This document shows, in pieces, positions 7,117-14,749 of a stretch of DNA of 15,197 bases (its first letter is position 1; the number at the start of each line of letters is the position of its first letter). Origin of the DNA: an uncultured Lachnospiraceae bacterium (GTDB taxonomy: Bacteria > Bacillota > Clostridia > Lachnospirales > Lachnospiraceae); contig CAMAHO010000033.1 in assembly GCA_945834545.1 (NCBI GenBank), positions 1-15,197 of the forward strand, in the 5' to 3' direction. The translations under genes were made by a program, and so were the position numbers. The notes below the pieces were generated by a model that saw only the letters and a program-made list of their open reading frames with translations, searched no databases and had not been told where the DNA came from.

Positions 7117-8574
7117 TTACATTCCCCCGGCAGCCGCTGCGTTGATAGCTCCCACTGTGGCCTTTATGGTATCAATGTTGCCGGAAGCCACTGCTGCCAT
7201 AATCTGTTCACGAATAACCGGATCGGCTGTACCTGTACCCACAGTTGCCATTCTGGGAGACTGCTTATAATTACTCTTGTTGACTAATTCCCTGGGCTGC
7301 TCCACTCCACCCACTGTGACAATCTTCCACAGTCTGGACTTGTAACCGGTGTGAGAGCCTTCCGTCACCAAATACCCCACCGGTAAAGAATCGTTGGTAT
7401 AAATCACATCCGCCGCCGGTGGAATCACCTCTAGGATTTCGCTTTCGTAACGAACCGTCCTGGAGGGGTCTCTGGTCTCGTGTCCATAAATGTTAAATGT
7501 AATCTTATTCTTTTCGGTGGTATACCCTTCTATATAAATAGGGTATTCCGTGTTGTTTGCAAATCGAAAATCCTTACCGGAGCTCTCTGCCATAGCTGCA
7601 TCCGCAGAAACCGGTACATAGCTGACTGTCATAGAGTGATTATGTCTCTCCACAACCTCCAGCTCTGCAAGCAATATGGCATTGTAAAGTGTGGTGGAAA
7701 CCTGACATACACCTCCGCCTACCACATCCACAACTCTACCGCTAATATAGGCGCCGGCTAAATCATAGCCGTTTTTCGCAGTGTAAGGTGCCATCAGGTC
7801 ATGTACGGAAACCTCCTCGCCGGGATACACGGTAATTCCGTTTACCTTGGCGCAGCCGTTACTTACATTGGCCACTCTGCCGGCGGCGGAACCGCTAAAG
7901 GAGGTGGTATAGCTGCCCAGCACATCGGTTACCTTGGAAAGCTCCTCCTCAGAGTGAAGCGGTGTCCTTTCCTCTACCTCCAGGGCAATCAAAGTGGCAT
8001 CATGATCCCACTCCTCCAACAAGGCTTTGAATATTTTCTGGAGGGAGGACTCTATTGCCAACCCTCTGCCACTTTCGCCGGGAATTACAATAAATTTGTC
8101 GTTTTTTCTGGACAAGGAGGCCTCCACCGGTTCCCGGTCAAACTCTTCGGCCAACGACTCCAGTACGCTACGAATCTCCCCTTCGTTCAGACCCAGCTTA
8201 AGCTCCAGAATCTGATTGTTTTCCTGCAGCTCCTTCTTGGCCTTATATCGTTCAATCACATTTCCGCTGGCGCCAAAGCTCATGGCCTCGGTAATCAGCT
8301 CCGGATTGCTCCAGTGCAAGCCCAGCTCACCGGCTGCCAAAGTTCGTTCCATCTCTGCGTCTACCCGAAGTGTAATCTCCTTATTGGTCAATTCTTCCAC
8401 ATAGGCTCGGATTTTTTCCACCGCCTGACTGGAGGTCAACCCGCCTAAAGATAGGGAGCCTGCGTAGACTCCGTCCTCTATCAGCCCCTTTGTACCTGCT
8501 GCTTTCGCCGAAACACTGACGCTGCACAGAACACAGGCAAAGATGGCAAAAAAATACATTACTTTTCTTCTCAA
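7117..8574 (-). CDS. secreted VanW family protein with putative peptidoglycan-binding domain
   Basis: A 485-residue exported protein. Residues 1 to about 26 form a signal peptide: basic MRRK, hydrophobic core, then VSAKAA. Residues 33 to about 205 resemble the YoaR/PG_binding_4 domain, beginning with DGVYAGSLSLGGLTSSQA. The VanW domain spans about 221-360, with GGGVCQVSTTLYNA (286-299) and ERHNHS (309-314). A G5-like segment (about 375-447) follows, then an Ala-rich tail. VanW occurs in some vancomycin-resistance clusters, but its function is unclear and chromosomal copies are widespread in Firmicutes, so resistance is not implied. The start is TTG, with AGGAGG 10 bases upstream; the first ATG (8559) would drop the basic residues of the signal peptide. 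It lies 36 bases after the small membrane peptide gene. Confidence 0.88.
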   Translation of the reverse strand: MRRKVMYFFAIFACVLCSVSVSAKAAGTKGLIEDGVYAGSLSLGGLTSSQAVEKIRAYVEELTNKEITLRVDAEMERTLAAGELGLHWSNPELITEAMSFGASGNVIERYKAKKELQENNQILELKLGLNEGEIRSVLESLAEEFDREPVEASLSRKNDKFIVIPGESGRGLAIESSLQKIFKALLEEWDHDATLIALEVEERTPLHSEEELSKVTDVLGSYTTSFSGSAAGRVANVSNGCAKVNGITVYPGEEVSVHDLMAPYTAKNGYDLAGAYISGRVVDVVGGGVCQVSTTLYNAILLAELEVVERHNHSMTVSYVPVSADAAMAESSGKDFRFANNTEYPIYIEGYTTEKNKITFNIYGHETRDPSRTVRYESEILEVIPPAADVIYTNDSLPVGYLVTEGSHTGYKSRLWKIVTVGGVEQPRELVNKSNYKQSPRMATVGTGTADPVIREQIMAAVASGNIDTIKATVGAINAAAAGGM

Positions 8575-8610
8575 AATCGTACTGCCTCCTAAAAACAGTT
8601 GAATTGCTTT

Positions 8611-8715
8611 CTAAGATATGATACCGTAACCCAAAGGGATAATCATAGAAAGAACAATGATTAAAATCACGATGGTCAGTCTGATTTTGTTTTTCTTTTT
8701 ATTAAAATTAATCAT
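8611..8715 (-). CDS. 34-residue single-span membrane peptide
   Basis: A short reading frame in the gap between vanW and the divergent plus-strand gene. It encodes a basic N-terminus MINFNKKKNKIR followed by one hydrophobic helix (about residues 13-29) and ends in ..GYGIIS. The start ATG at 8715 has AAGGGG about 8 bases upstream, and a TTGCCA-17-TATAAT promoter lies ahead, so expression is well supported. The layout (basic N-terminus then one helix, about 30 residues) resembles the Prli42/DUF4044-type small membrane proteins of Firmicutes, but I cannot confirm homology. It is first in an apparent operon with vanW 36 bases downstream. It could be a membrane anchor or a leader peptide. Confidence 0.72.
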   Translation of the reverse strand: MINFNKKKNKIRLTIVILIIVLSMIIPLGYGIIS

Positions 8716-8732
8716 CTCTATTTCCCCTTACA

Positions 8733-8738
8733 TATAAT
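8733..8738 (+). promoter_or_regulatory. possible -10 element for the plus-strand gene
   Basis: A perfect TATAAT on the plus strand 21 bases before the ATG at 8759, which would give a short leader carrying the AAAGGA site. The -35 region is poor: the best match, TAATCA at 8709-8714, has only three consensus bases and an 18-base spacer. This promoter may be weak or need an activator. It lies 13 bases from the opposing minus-strand -10, so the two probably compete. Confidence 0.45.
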
Positions 8739-8751
8739 CTTTTGAAAGGAT

Positions 8752-8780
8752 ATTATATATGAAATTCTACATTTTGGCAA
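8752..8780 (-). promoter_or_regulatory. sigma-A type promoter for the small peptide/vanW operon
   Basis: On the minus strand, -35 TTGCCA (8775-8780, five of six consensus bases) is followed by a 17-base spacer and a perfect -10 TATAAT (8752-8757). Transcription would begin near 8745, about 30 bases before the 34-residue peptide ATG at 8715. The -35 lies inside the first codons of the divergent plus-strand gene, so RNA polymerase bound here would block that gene's start. This is the best-formed promoter in the window. Confidence 0.7.
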
Positions 8781-9412
8781 GTTTAATCCTCTTTTGTCTT
8801 GTCATAAAGCATGCCATCAGAAAGAACCGAAAAATTGAAAAAGAGGCAGATGAAAGCTTCTGGGAACGGGAATCCCGGGCCAACGAAGTGCGAAAAAAAA
8901 GCATTGAAGGGCTGGACTATATCCCCATTCCCGGCTTTGTCTTGCAGCTCCTCTCCCAAAGGGAGACTGCTCCCTTTCCGGAATACTTGGAAATTGTTTC
9001 CTCCCTATGCCATTCCAAGCTGTTAAACCTTGCAGGCATCAGCAATACGGAATTGAAGCTAACCTACGGCGCAGCCAATTTGCCGGTACTTTCAGAGTAT
9101 GAAGAGAACTTTTCTCTGTTTGTCCGTACTCTGGACCAGGCAGCATCCCTGTACTATGAGGAGGCACTCACAAAGGAAGCGGCTAAGGATGTTGATGCCA
9201 AAGCTTCCCTGGAGGCTGCCCGCAGTCTATGGGAATACGCTGTAAAAATAGGGTCCGACATTACCTCCAGTTATCTGGGCTTAGCCAAAATCTATGCAAA
9301 AACGGAGCCTGACAAACTAGAAGAATTGCTCCTGTCTGCCAGGCTGTTAACCACTTCAAAAAGTGACATTATCGTCCGTAAGCTTGAAGAATTTGGGCAA
9401 TCCATCTGCTAG
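8759..9412 (+). CDS. uncharacterised membrane-anchored protein
   Basis: A 217-residue protein I do not recognise; the only plus-strand gene in the window. An N-terminal membrane helix (about 2-18) is followed by a basic, highly charged stretch (IRKNRKIEKEADESFWERES) likely to be helical and cytoplasmic. The motif ANEVRKKSIEGLDYIPIP (about 41-58) precedes a helical body. The C-terminal half (about 115-200) has Ala/Leu-rich paired helices such as ASLEAARSLWEYAVKIGSDI and SYLGLAKIYAKT, reminiscent of TPR-like repeats. This suggests a protein-interaction role at the membrane (inference). The ATG has AAAGGA 8 bases upstream. Its 3' end overlaps the convergent exonuclease gene by 44 bases. Confidence 0.8.
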   Translation: MKFYILASLILFCLVIKHAIRKNRKIEKEADESFWERESRANEVRKKSIEGLDYIPIPGFVLQLLSQRETAPFPEYLEIVSSLCHSKLLNLAGISNTELKLTYGAANLPVLSEYEENFSLFVRTLDQAASLYYEEALTKEAAKDVDAKASLEAARSLWEYAVKIGSDITSSYLGLAKIYAKTEPDKLEELLLSARLLTTSKSDIIVRKLEEFGQSIC

Positions 9413-10088
9413 CCTCACTGCGGCTTAGCATAGAAATGTCCACTCCTAACTCTAGGGAATGATTCTGAATCAGTCTGCTTAACTGTTCCTTCTGGGCTAC
9501 AGTTGCCTTGGCATCCTTTTTGGCCTTAAAGCACAGCGACTTTGGCTCAAACAGTTGAGGGTACTTCTCTCCAAAGTCCTCCCATAAGTGCTCCAGCACT
9601 AGGGCAGTTGCCCGGGCGTCCTCTAAGGCCCTGTGGGCTTGTAAGGGGATGCCATAATACTCACAGACACTGCCCAGAGTTTTCTTCGGCAACTGCAGCA
9701 AGCAGGCTCTTGCAATCCGCAGGGTATCGATTCCTGTTCGTTCAAAGCGTTCTCCAAGGTTTACAGCTGCTTTTTTGACAAAAGAATAATCGAACAACAC
9801 CTTGTGTCCTACCAGAATTTCCCCTTCCAAAAAGGCCAGTAAATCCGGTAGTACTGTATCTATTTCCGGAGCAGCATCCACCTGGGCCTGAGTAATGCCG
9901 GTGATTGCCAAGGTGTGCTCACTGAGCGTAAGGCCGGGATTTACCAGGGTGGTGAATTTCTCACACACCTCTCCCTGTCGCACCTTCACAGCACCAATTT
10001 CTATGATCTTATCGAGCTTCGGGTTTAACCCGGAGGTTTCCAAATCCAGACTCACATAGGAATTCGGCCTACAGCTTTGAGGGTCCAT
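9369..10088 (-). CDS. DEDDh 3'-5' exonuclease (DNA polymerase III epsilon/PolC-like)
   Basis: A 239-residue DnaQ-superfamily exonuclease. The acidic catalytic set is visible: D15 and E17 in SLDLETSG, D100 in GHKVLFDYSF, H152 and D157 in HRALEDA. These positions indicate a DEDDh enzyme binding two metal ions. After the exonuclease fold (about 1-180) comes a basic linker and a small helical C-terminal domain (about 196-239, VAQKEQLSRLIQNH...LSRSEASRWI), perhaps for nucleic-acid or partner binding. The role may be proofreading-like or repair/RNA trimming; it is not the replicative polymerase itself. I choose ATG 10088, with GGAG 7 bases upstream. The frame is open further to a TTG at 10151, but that stretch lies deep in galK and lacks family similarity. 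It overlaps galK by 20 bases. Confidence 0.9.
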   Translation of the reverse strand: MDPQSCRPNSYVSLDLETSGLNPKLDKIIEIGAVKVRQGEVCEKFTTLVNPGLTLSEHTLAITGITQAQVDAAPEIDTVLPDLLAFLEGEILVGHKVLFDYSFVKKAAVNLGERFERTGIDTLRIARACLLQLPKKTLGSVCEYYGIPLQAHRALEDARATALVLEHLWEDFGEKYPQLFEPKSLCFKAKKDAKATVAQKEQLSRLIQNHSLELGVDISMLSRSEASRWIAQILQAYGR

Positions 10089-11283
10089 TGCCAATCTCCA
10101 CAATATAAAACTCTGCTTCCCTCTGCAGGCGTCTGCTGTAAGCCTCACCAACGGATTTTTGGAAATTCTCTACAGCACCGTTTTCCACAATACTAACCGT
10201 ACAACCGCCAAAGCCGCCTCCGGTGATTCTGCTGCCCAGCACTCCTTCTACCTTCCAGGCCTCCTCCACCAGCACATCAATTTCCTCACAGGAAACCTCA
10301 TAATCATCCCGCAAGGAAATGTGGGACTGGTTCATCAACTGTCCAAACTCCTCCAGCCGCCCTGCTTTCAGAGCCTCCACTGCCAATATGGTGCGTTCAT
10401 TTTCCGTCACGGCATGCTTTGCTCTCTTCCACAGGATCTCATCTGTAAACAAGTCTCTGTTGGCCTCCAGCTGCAAAAAGGACAGCTCTCCCAAAGCCTT
10501 GAGCTGCATTCTGCCCGACAGGAGAGCTACTGCTTCCTCGCACTGTTGTCTGCGCACATTGTACTGCGAGTCCACTAATTTATGCTTTACCTTGCTGTTG
10601 GTAATGACAATCTTGTGATGGGCCAGAGAAACCGGCGCATACTCGTAAGACAAGTCCGCTGTGTCCAGGAAAATAGCCTGATCCTGTTTGCCCATAGCGG
10701 AAGCAAACTGATCCATAATGCCGCAGTTCATTCCATTGTAATGATTCTCTGAATACTGCCCAATCAAAGCCAAATCGATATTGGTCAACTCAAAGCCGTA
10801 CAGGTCGCGAAGAAAATACCCGGTCAGCACCTCCAGGGATGCTGAGGAAGATAAGCCAGAGCCATTGGGAATATTGCCCCAAATGCAAATGTCCAAGCCA
10901 CAGTCAAGTTCCAGTCCTCTCTGTGCAAAGGCCCAGATGACGCCCTTGGGATAGGCAATCCACTTTGTGTCCTTTCCGGGCACACACTCCTCCAAGTCAG
11001 AGAGTAAAACACCTTCTTTGGGGAAATTCAAAGAATAGAAACGAAGCCTCCTGTCCGCTCTTTTGCTGACAGCTGCATAGGTTCCGATACTAAGCGCACA
11101 GGGAAACACATGCCCTCCGTTGTAGTCTGTATGCTCTCCAATCAGATTGACACGCCCCGGTGCAAAGTAAACCTGAGGTTCTGCCCCATCCGGAAAAGCC
11201 TCTTTATAAGCAGTCATCAGGTTGTCCTTTATCGTTGCCATGTCCCCTGCAGCCACTTGAGCCATTCTGTTGTCTATTGTCAT
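10069..11283 (-). CDS. galK: galactokinase
   Basis: A GHMP-family kinase of up to 404 residues that phosphorylates galactose to galactose-1-phosphate, the entry step of the Leloir pathway. The galactokinase signature GRVNLIGEHTDYNGG (43-57), the ATP-binding PNGSGLSSSAS (139-149), catalytic D191 in CGIMDQFAS, and the third GHMP motif GGGFGGCTVS near the C-terminus are all present. The start is uncertain: ATG 11283 has GAAGGG rather far upstream (about 11 bases), and ATGs at 11241 and 11217 would give N-termini closer to the family's usual length. No galT, galE or sugar transporter is visible, so it sits apart from a gal operon. It lies 29 bases downstream of the AI-2E family gene and is followed by the overlapping exonuclease gene. 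Confidence 0.95.
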   Translation of the reverse strand: MTIDNRMAQVAAGDMATIKDNLMTAYKEAFPDGAEPQVYFAPGRVNLIGEHTDYNGGHVFPCALSIGTYAAVSKRADRRLRFYSLNFPKEGVLLSDLEECVPGKDTKWIAYPKGVIWAFAQRGLELDCGLDICIWGNIPNGSGLSSSASLEVLTGYFLRDLYGFELTNIDLALIGQYSENHYNGMNCGIMDQFASAMGKQDQAIFLDTADLSYEYAPVSLAHHKIVITNSKVKHKLVDSQYNVRRQQCEEAVALLSGRMQLKALGELSFLQLEANRDLFTDEILWKRAKHAVTENERTILAVEALKAGRLEEFGQLMNQSHISLRDDYEVSCEEIDVLVEEAWKVEGVLGSRITGGGFGGCTVSIVENGAVENFQKSVGEAYSRRLQREAEFYIVEIGNGPSKL

Positions 11284-11312
11284 ATTCTTTTGTTCCCTTC
11301 CTGTTTTTTCCC

Positions 11313-12362
11313 CTAGAGTGTACCATATTTGCTTTGATAAATCAATTTTACCAACAGAAACCCTAAAGGCCCTTTGATAATCCCCATGACGCCAAACAGC
11401 CTGACTCCCACAAACAATGCAACCAGAACAAAAAGGGGCGGAAGCCCTATTTTCTTCCCAATCAACCGGGGCTCCAGCAGCTCCCGGATTAGGATACAGA
11501 CGGCGTAGAGAACCAGGCAGCCCAAAGCTTTAAGATAGTGGTGCATGATACACTGATATATCGCAAGAGGAACCAACACAATCCCCGTACCCACAAACGG
11601 AAGGGCGTCCAGCACGCCCGCCAGGAGACCATAGAAAAAACCCTTTTCCACTTGAAACAAGCTAAGTCCCAGCACACAGGTTGCAGATATCAGAAGGATT
11701 AGAAGTAGTTGTGCCCTGACAAAAATTGCCAGATACCTTACCACCCCGCAGAGCACCTCCAAAATGAGATGAAACTCTTCTTTTTCCAACAGCTTGGTCA
11801 TCACCTTATCGTAATCCTTCGCCATAAACACAGTTGAAATGGCAAACACAACTAAAAAAATACCAGCATTGCCAACCTGCTTCAGAACGGGAACCAATCC
11901 AAGCATCAGGTCGGATAAGGCATTTTGCTGCAGATAGGCTACACTTTGATTCAGGCCTCCCAGCAAGATGCTTCGCACCACATCTCCCTCCAGATGAAAA
12001 ATCGTCTCCAGCCTGTCACACAAACGGATAACCGACACCTCCAGCTTTTGCCCCAAGTCTGCTATCCACGCAATCCAGTCCGGCAAACTGTTGATGATCC
12101 AGGAGGATAACAGCCAAAACAATCCGATTACAACACTCAAAAAGAGCAACAAAAACAGGGCGGCCGAAAGCTGTCTGCTAAAATGCAGACGTTTCTGCAG
12201 CTTTAAGAATACAGGGCCAAAAATAGAAACAAAGAGGATGGCAAGCAAGAAAGGAGCTATCAACGGGCTGAGGTAGCGAAGAAAAAAATAAACTGCCCCT
12301 AGCAAAAGAAGCAGTTTTAAAATCGTTCTGGTACTACTTGATACCCCCTGCAGATACTCCAT
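11313..12362 (-). CDS. AI-2E family (UPF0118) membrane transporter
   Basis: A 349-residue polytopic membrane protein with about seven or eight hydrophobic segments and the usual soluble region after the third helix (about 85-150). C-terminal hallmarks are GVLDALPFVGTGIVLVPLA, the RELLEPRLIGKKIGLPPL stretch and GVMGIIKGPLG, all typical of the family. Members have been linked to autoinducer-2 export, Na+/H+ exchange or sporulation (YtvI), so the substrate here is undetermined. The start is clear: GGAGGAG lies just upstream of the ATG. It is first after a 146-base gap and probably leads a transcript with galK and the exonuclease. Confidence 0.92.
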   Translation of the reverse strand: MEYLQGVSSSTRTILKLLLLLGAVYFFLRYLSPLIAPFLLAILFVSIFGPVFLKLQKRLHFSRQLSAALFLLLFLSVVIGLFWLLSSWIINSLPDWIAWIADLGQKLEVSVIRLCDRLETIFHLEGDVVRSILLGGLNQSVAYLQQNALSDLMLGLVPVLKQVGNAGIFLVVFAISTVFMAKDYDKVMTKLLEKEEFHLILEVLCGVVRYLAIFVRAQLLLILLISATCVLGLSLFQVEKGFFYGLLAGVLDALPFVGTGIVLVPLAIYQCIMHHYLKALGCLVLYAVCILIRELLEPRLIGKKIGLPPLFVLVALFVGVRLFGVMGIIKGPLGFLLVKLIYQSKYGTL

Positions 12363-12508
12363 ATGTGTCTCCTCCCAAACCGGCTTCCCCTACCTTAAAA
12401 CGAATCTGAAACGGAAGCCTATCTATATCTATCATAACGACTATCGTATGAATATAGTTTTTGTGATTCCCGGGATTCTATACCATAAATGAAGCTTAAC
12501 TTGTAATT
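12363..12508. other. intergenic region with possible promoter
   Basis: The 146 bases between the RluA-type gene stop and the AI-2E family start hold no credible reading frame. On the minus strand there is a candidate promoter: TTACAA (12501-12506), an 18-base spacer, then TATAGA (12477-12482) preceded by TG one base away, as in an extended -10. A short TCCCGGGA palindrome (about 12468-12475) lies just downstream. I see no terminator hairpin with a U-run. Confidence 0.4.
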
Positions 12509-13177
12509 TTATTGCTTCCTTTTGAGAAAAGAGACTTGCAGAAAGGTCGGGGTAATATGAAACTCCATGGTTTTTCCGGTGAATGGATGGGTGAAGGTAC
12601 ACTTATAGGCACAAAGGGCGATGGTTCGCAGACCTAAGTCTCCGCCCAACGCAAGAGCCTTCTCACTGCCATATTTTCGGTCTCCCAAAATGCTATGTCC
12701 CATACCGGCAAACTGCACTCGGATTTGATGAAACCGTCCGGTCTCCAGCGTTACTTCGACCAGGGAATACCCCTGTTCGCAGGTTTCCAGGGTCTTGTAG
12801 GTTAAAACCGCTTTTTGTCCCTTGCCCTCCTCTGTGATTTTTGCAAGATTGCCTTCCTTTTCAAGATAGTTTATTAATTTACCGGAGGATTCTGCAGGTA
12901 TTCCTTCAACCAAGGCTAAATACTGCTTTAAGAACTGTCCTGAAAGTCCTGCTGCAGCCTGCTTGGTCTTGGCAAATACTAAAATCCCCTCCACCGGCTG
13001 GTCCAGCCTGTGAATGACACCAAGATAGGGGGCTTTCGTCGGATTCTTTCCCGCCAGGTAATTCTTCAGTTCGCTGACCACATCCGGCTCCGACATGCAC
13101 GCAGACTGGGTTGCCAGACCTGCAGGCTTGTTTATCACCAGAAGATGCTTATCCTCGTATAAAATCTCTGTTTTCAA
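12509..13177 (-). CDS. RluA family RNA pseudouridine synthase (short form, no S4 domain)
   Basis: A 222-residue enzyme predicted to isomerise uridine to pseudouridine in rRNA or tRNA. The catalytic Asp is D59 in HRLDQPVEG (56-64). The family's KPAG (17-20), a GRFHQIRVQ motif and the HPFTGK end are present. There is no N-terminal S4 domain, and the inserted SEPDVVSELKNYL is typical of a short Clostridial subgroup. I choose the TTG at 13177, which gives (M)KTEILYEDKHLLV and has an AAGGA site 9 bases upstream. The frame opens 17 codons earlier at another TTG, without a binding site or family-like sequence. The RNA target is unknown. It follows the RsmF-type gene by 70 bases. Confidence 0.9.
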   Translation of the reverse strand: MKTEILYEDKHLLVINKPAGLATQSACMSEPDVVSELKNYLAGKNPTKAPYLGVIHRLDQPVEGILVFAKTKQAAAGLSGQFLKQYLALVEGIPAESSGKLINYLEKEGNLAKITEEGKGQKAVLTYKTLETCEQGYSLVEVTLETGRFHQIRVQFAGMGHSILGDRKYGSEKALALGGDLGLRTIALCAYKCTFTHPFTGKTMEFHITPTFLQVSFLKRKQ

Positions 13178-13247
13178 GGGATTGTTTCCTTCCGTTTGTG
13201 TTTTTCTACATCCGTGTCGGCTACTCAATTCCGATATGAGAGTTTTT

Positions 13248-14666
13248 CTAATACCGCAGGCCTTTGGGGTAATGATTCTTCATAACCCCGCCGGCCAGTT
13301 TCCCCCAGCCCAGTGAAAAGCCGTCAACCTGAATCAGATACCAGCCCTTCTGTCCTTGCTTTGGGTAGGTCTGGCCGTTTAAATACTGCGTCACAGTGGA
13401 CTCCTTACTGTCCAGAGAATCAAAAAACCGGACTTCCTTGCCGGAAAGGCAGAGGGCTAGGGCATGGGCGGGTTCAAACCTCCCCTTCTTAAGGGTACCC
13501 AGGTGAAGACCCGGACGCAGGATATGCAGGCCGGTGAGATTTGTGATTCCCACCGGTTTCAGATAAAGCTGATCCCCAAAGGTTACAAAACCACTGTTTG
13601 AAAAGAAGTCTTCCGGCAAAATGGTCAGTACGCTGCTGCAGAATTCCTCATAGGCAGCTCTCCACTCCTCCTTTGCGAAAGGGCTCTTTTTCTTGCTCTT
13701 CTTTTCGGAAATGTTATCCTTTACGAAAGACTGCGCCAAGACTCTTTCAGGTCTTTGACCCTCCTTCTTAAGCACAGCTGCAAAATGCCCTTCCCCTTTT
13801 GTCAAATGGGGGTAGATACGAAGCATACCAGTGTATTCTTTCTGATAACCCGTCATCCCGTAGTAGCTTTCGGGAATTTCCTCCGCTGTAAACTCCGGAT
13901 GGGTCTTTAGAAACCACAGGATATTCTCTTCGTTTTCCTGTGGGGCGAAGGTACAGGTGGAATACACCAGCCTCCCACCAGGAGCCAACATAGAAGCTGC
14001 CGTGTCCAGAATCTCTCGTTGTCTTTTTGCGCAAAGCTCCACATTTTCCTGACTCCACTGGCTCACTGCCTCCTCATTTTTGCGAAACATGCCCTCCCCG
14101 GAACAGGGAGCATCCACCAGGATTTTATCAAAAAAGGCCGGAAAATAGGGGGTTAAAGCCGAGGGGGCTTCATTGGTCACCAAGGCATTATTGACTCCCA
14201 TGCGCTCTATATTTTCCGACAGAATCTTAGCTCTGGCAGGATGAATTTCGTTGCTGACTAACAGTCCCTTTCCCTCCAGGGCAGCCGCAATCTGTGTGCT
14301 CTTTCCCCCGGGAGCAGCACATAAGTCCAACACATACTCTCCCGGCTTCGGCTCAAGCAGGTTTACCGGAAGCATAGCGCTGGCTTCCTGGATATAGTAA
14401 ACCCCGGCGTCGTGATAGGGATGCTTGCCCGGGGCGTCTCCTTCCTCATAGTAAAACCCTTTTTCTTCCCAGGCAACGGGACTTAGATGGAACTCCTTGT
14501 TTAACGTTTCAGGTACAAGAAAAAGGGCATGATCCATGCCCTCATATCTCTTTAATGGATTCCATCTCAGACTGTGATAAGCTTCCCTTTGAAAGCTTTG
14601 CTCAAATGCCTCATATTTCTCCCCGAGAAATTCCCGCATTCGCTGTTCAAAAAGTATCGGAAGCAT
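13248..14666 (-). CDS. RsmF/NOP2-type rRNA (cytosine-C5) methyltransferase
   Basis: A 472-residue SAM-dependent RNA m5C methyltransferase. The SAM loop is DLCAAPGGKST (114-124). The two catalytic cysteines are C188 in DAPCSGEG (185-192) and C238 in STCTF (236-240). The N-terminal segment (about 1-95) is the RsmF/NOL1 lead-in with RWNPLK. The C-terminal part (about 330-472) resembles the RsmF second domain plus a PUA-like RNA-binding fold (SLGWGKLAGGVMKNHYPKGL). Domain order and length fit RsmF rather than RsmB, because there is no NusB-like N-terminus. The likely target is 16S rRNA, position not determined. The start has a strong AGGAGGAGGG site just upstream. It lies 83 bases downstream of the tandem-ACT gene. 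Confidence 0.92.
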   Translation of the reverse strand: MLPILFEQRMREFLGEKYEAFEQSFQREAYHSLRWNPLKRYEGMDHALFLVPETLNKEFHLSPVAWEEKGFYYEEGDAPGKHPYHDAGVYYIQEASAMLPVNLLEPKPGEYVLDLCAAPGGKSTQIAAALEGKGLLVSNEIHPARAKILSENIERMGVNNALVTNEAPSALTPYFPAFFDKILVDAPCSGEGMFRKNEEAVSQWSQENVELCAKRQREILDTAASMLAPGGRLVYSTCTFAPQENEENILWFLKTHPEFTAEEIPESYYGMTGYQKEYTGMLRIYPHLTKGEGHFAAVLKKEGQRPERVLAQSFVKDNISEKKSKKKSPFAKEEWRAAYEEFCSSVLTILPEDFFSNSGFVTFGDQLYLKPVGITNLTGLHILRPGLHLGTLKKGRFEPAHALALCLSGKEVRFFDSLDSKESTVTQYLNGQTYPKQGQKGWYLIQVDGFSLGWGKLAGGVMKNHYPKGLRY

Positions 14667-14749
14667 AGCCCTCCTCCTGTTTCCTTCCTTCGCAAAGTAG
14701 CCTTTTGTCTGCGGACCGGTTTCTCACCCAGCAGAATCCGGGTGTTTCC

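Noticed and set aside
7801..8448. 215-residue plus-strand reading frame opposite vanW
   Set aside because: It lies wholly antisense to a well-supported VanW gene, has no recognisable domain, and I take it as a shadow frame.
3309..8574. Vancomycin resistance cluster, from VanZ and VanW in one operon
   Set aside because: There is no vanA/B-type ligase, vanH, vanX or VanRS pair, and both families are common on Clostridial chromosomes without resistance.
14667..14749. Possible hairpin CACCC/GGGTG between the ACT and RsmF genes
   Set aside because: Only five base pairs around a 10-base loop and no following U-run, so it does not qualify as a terminator.
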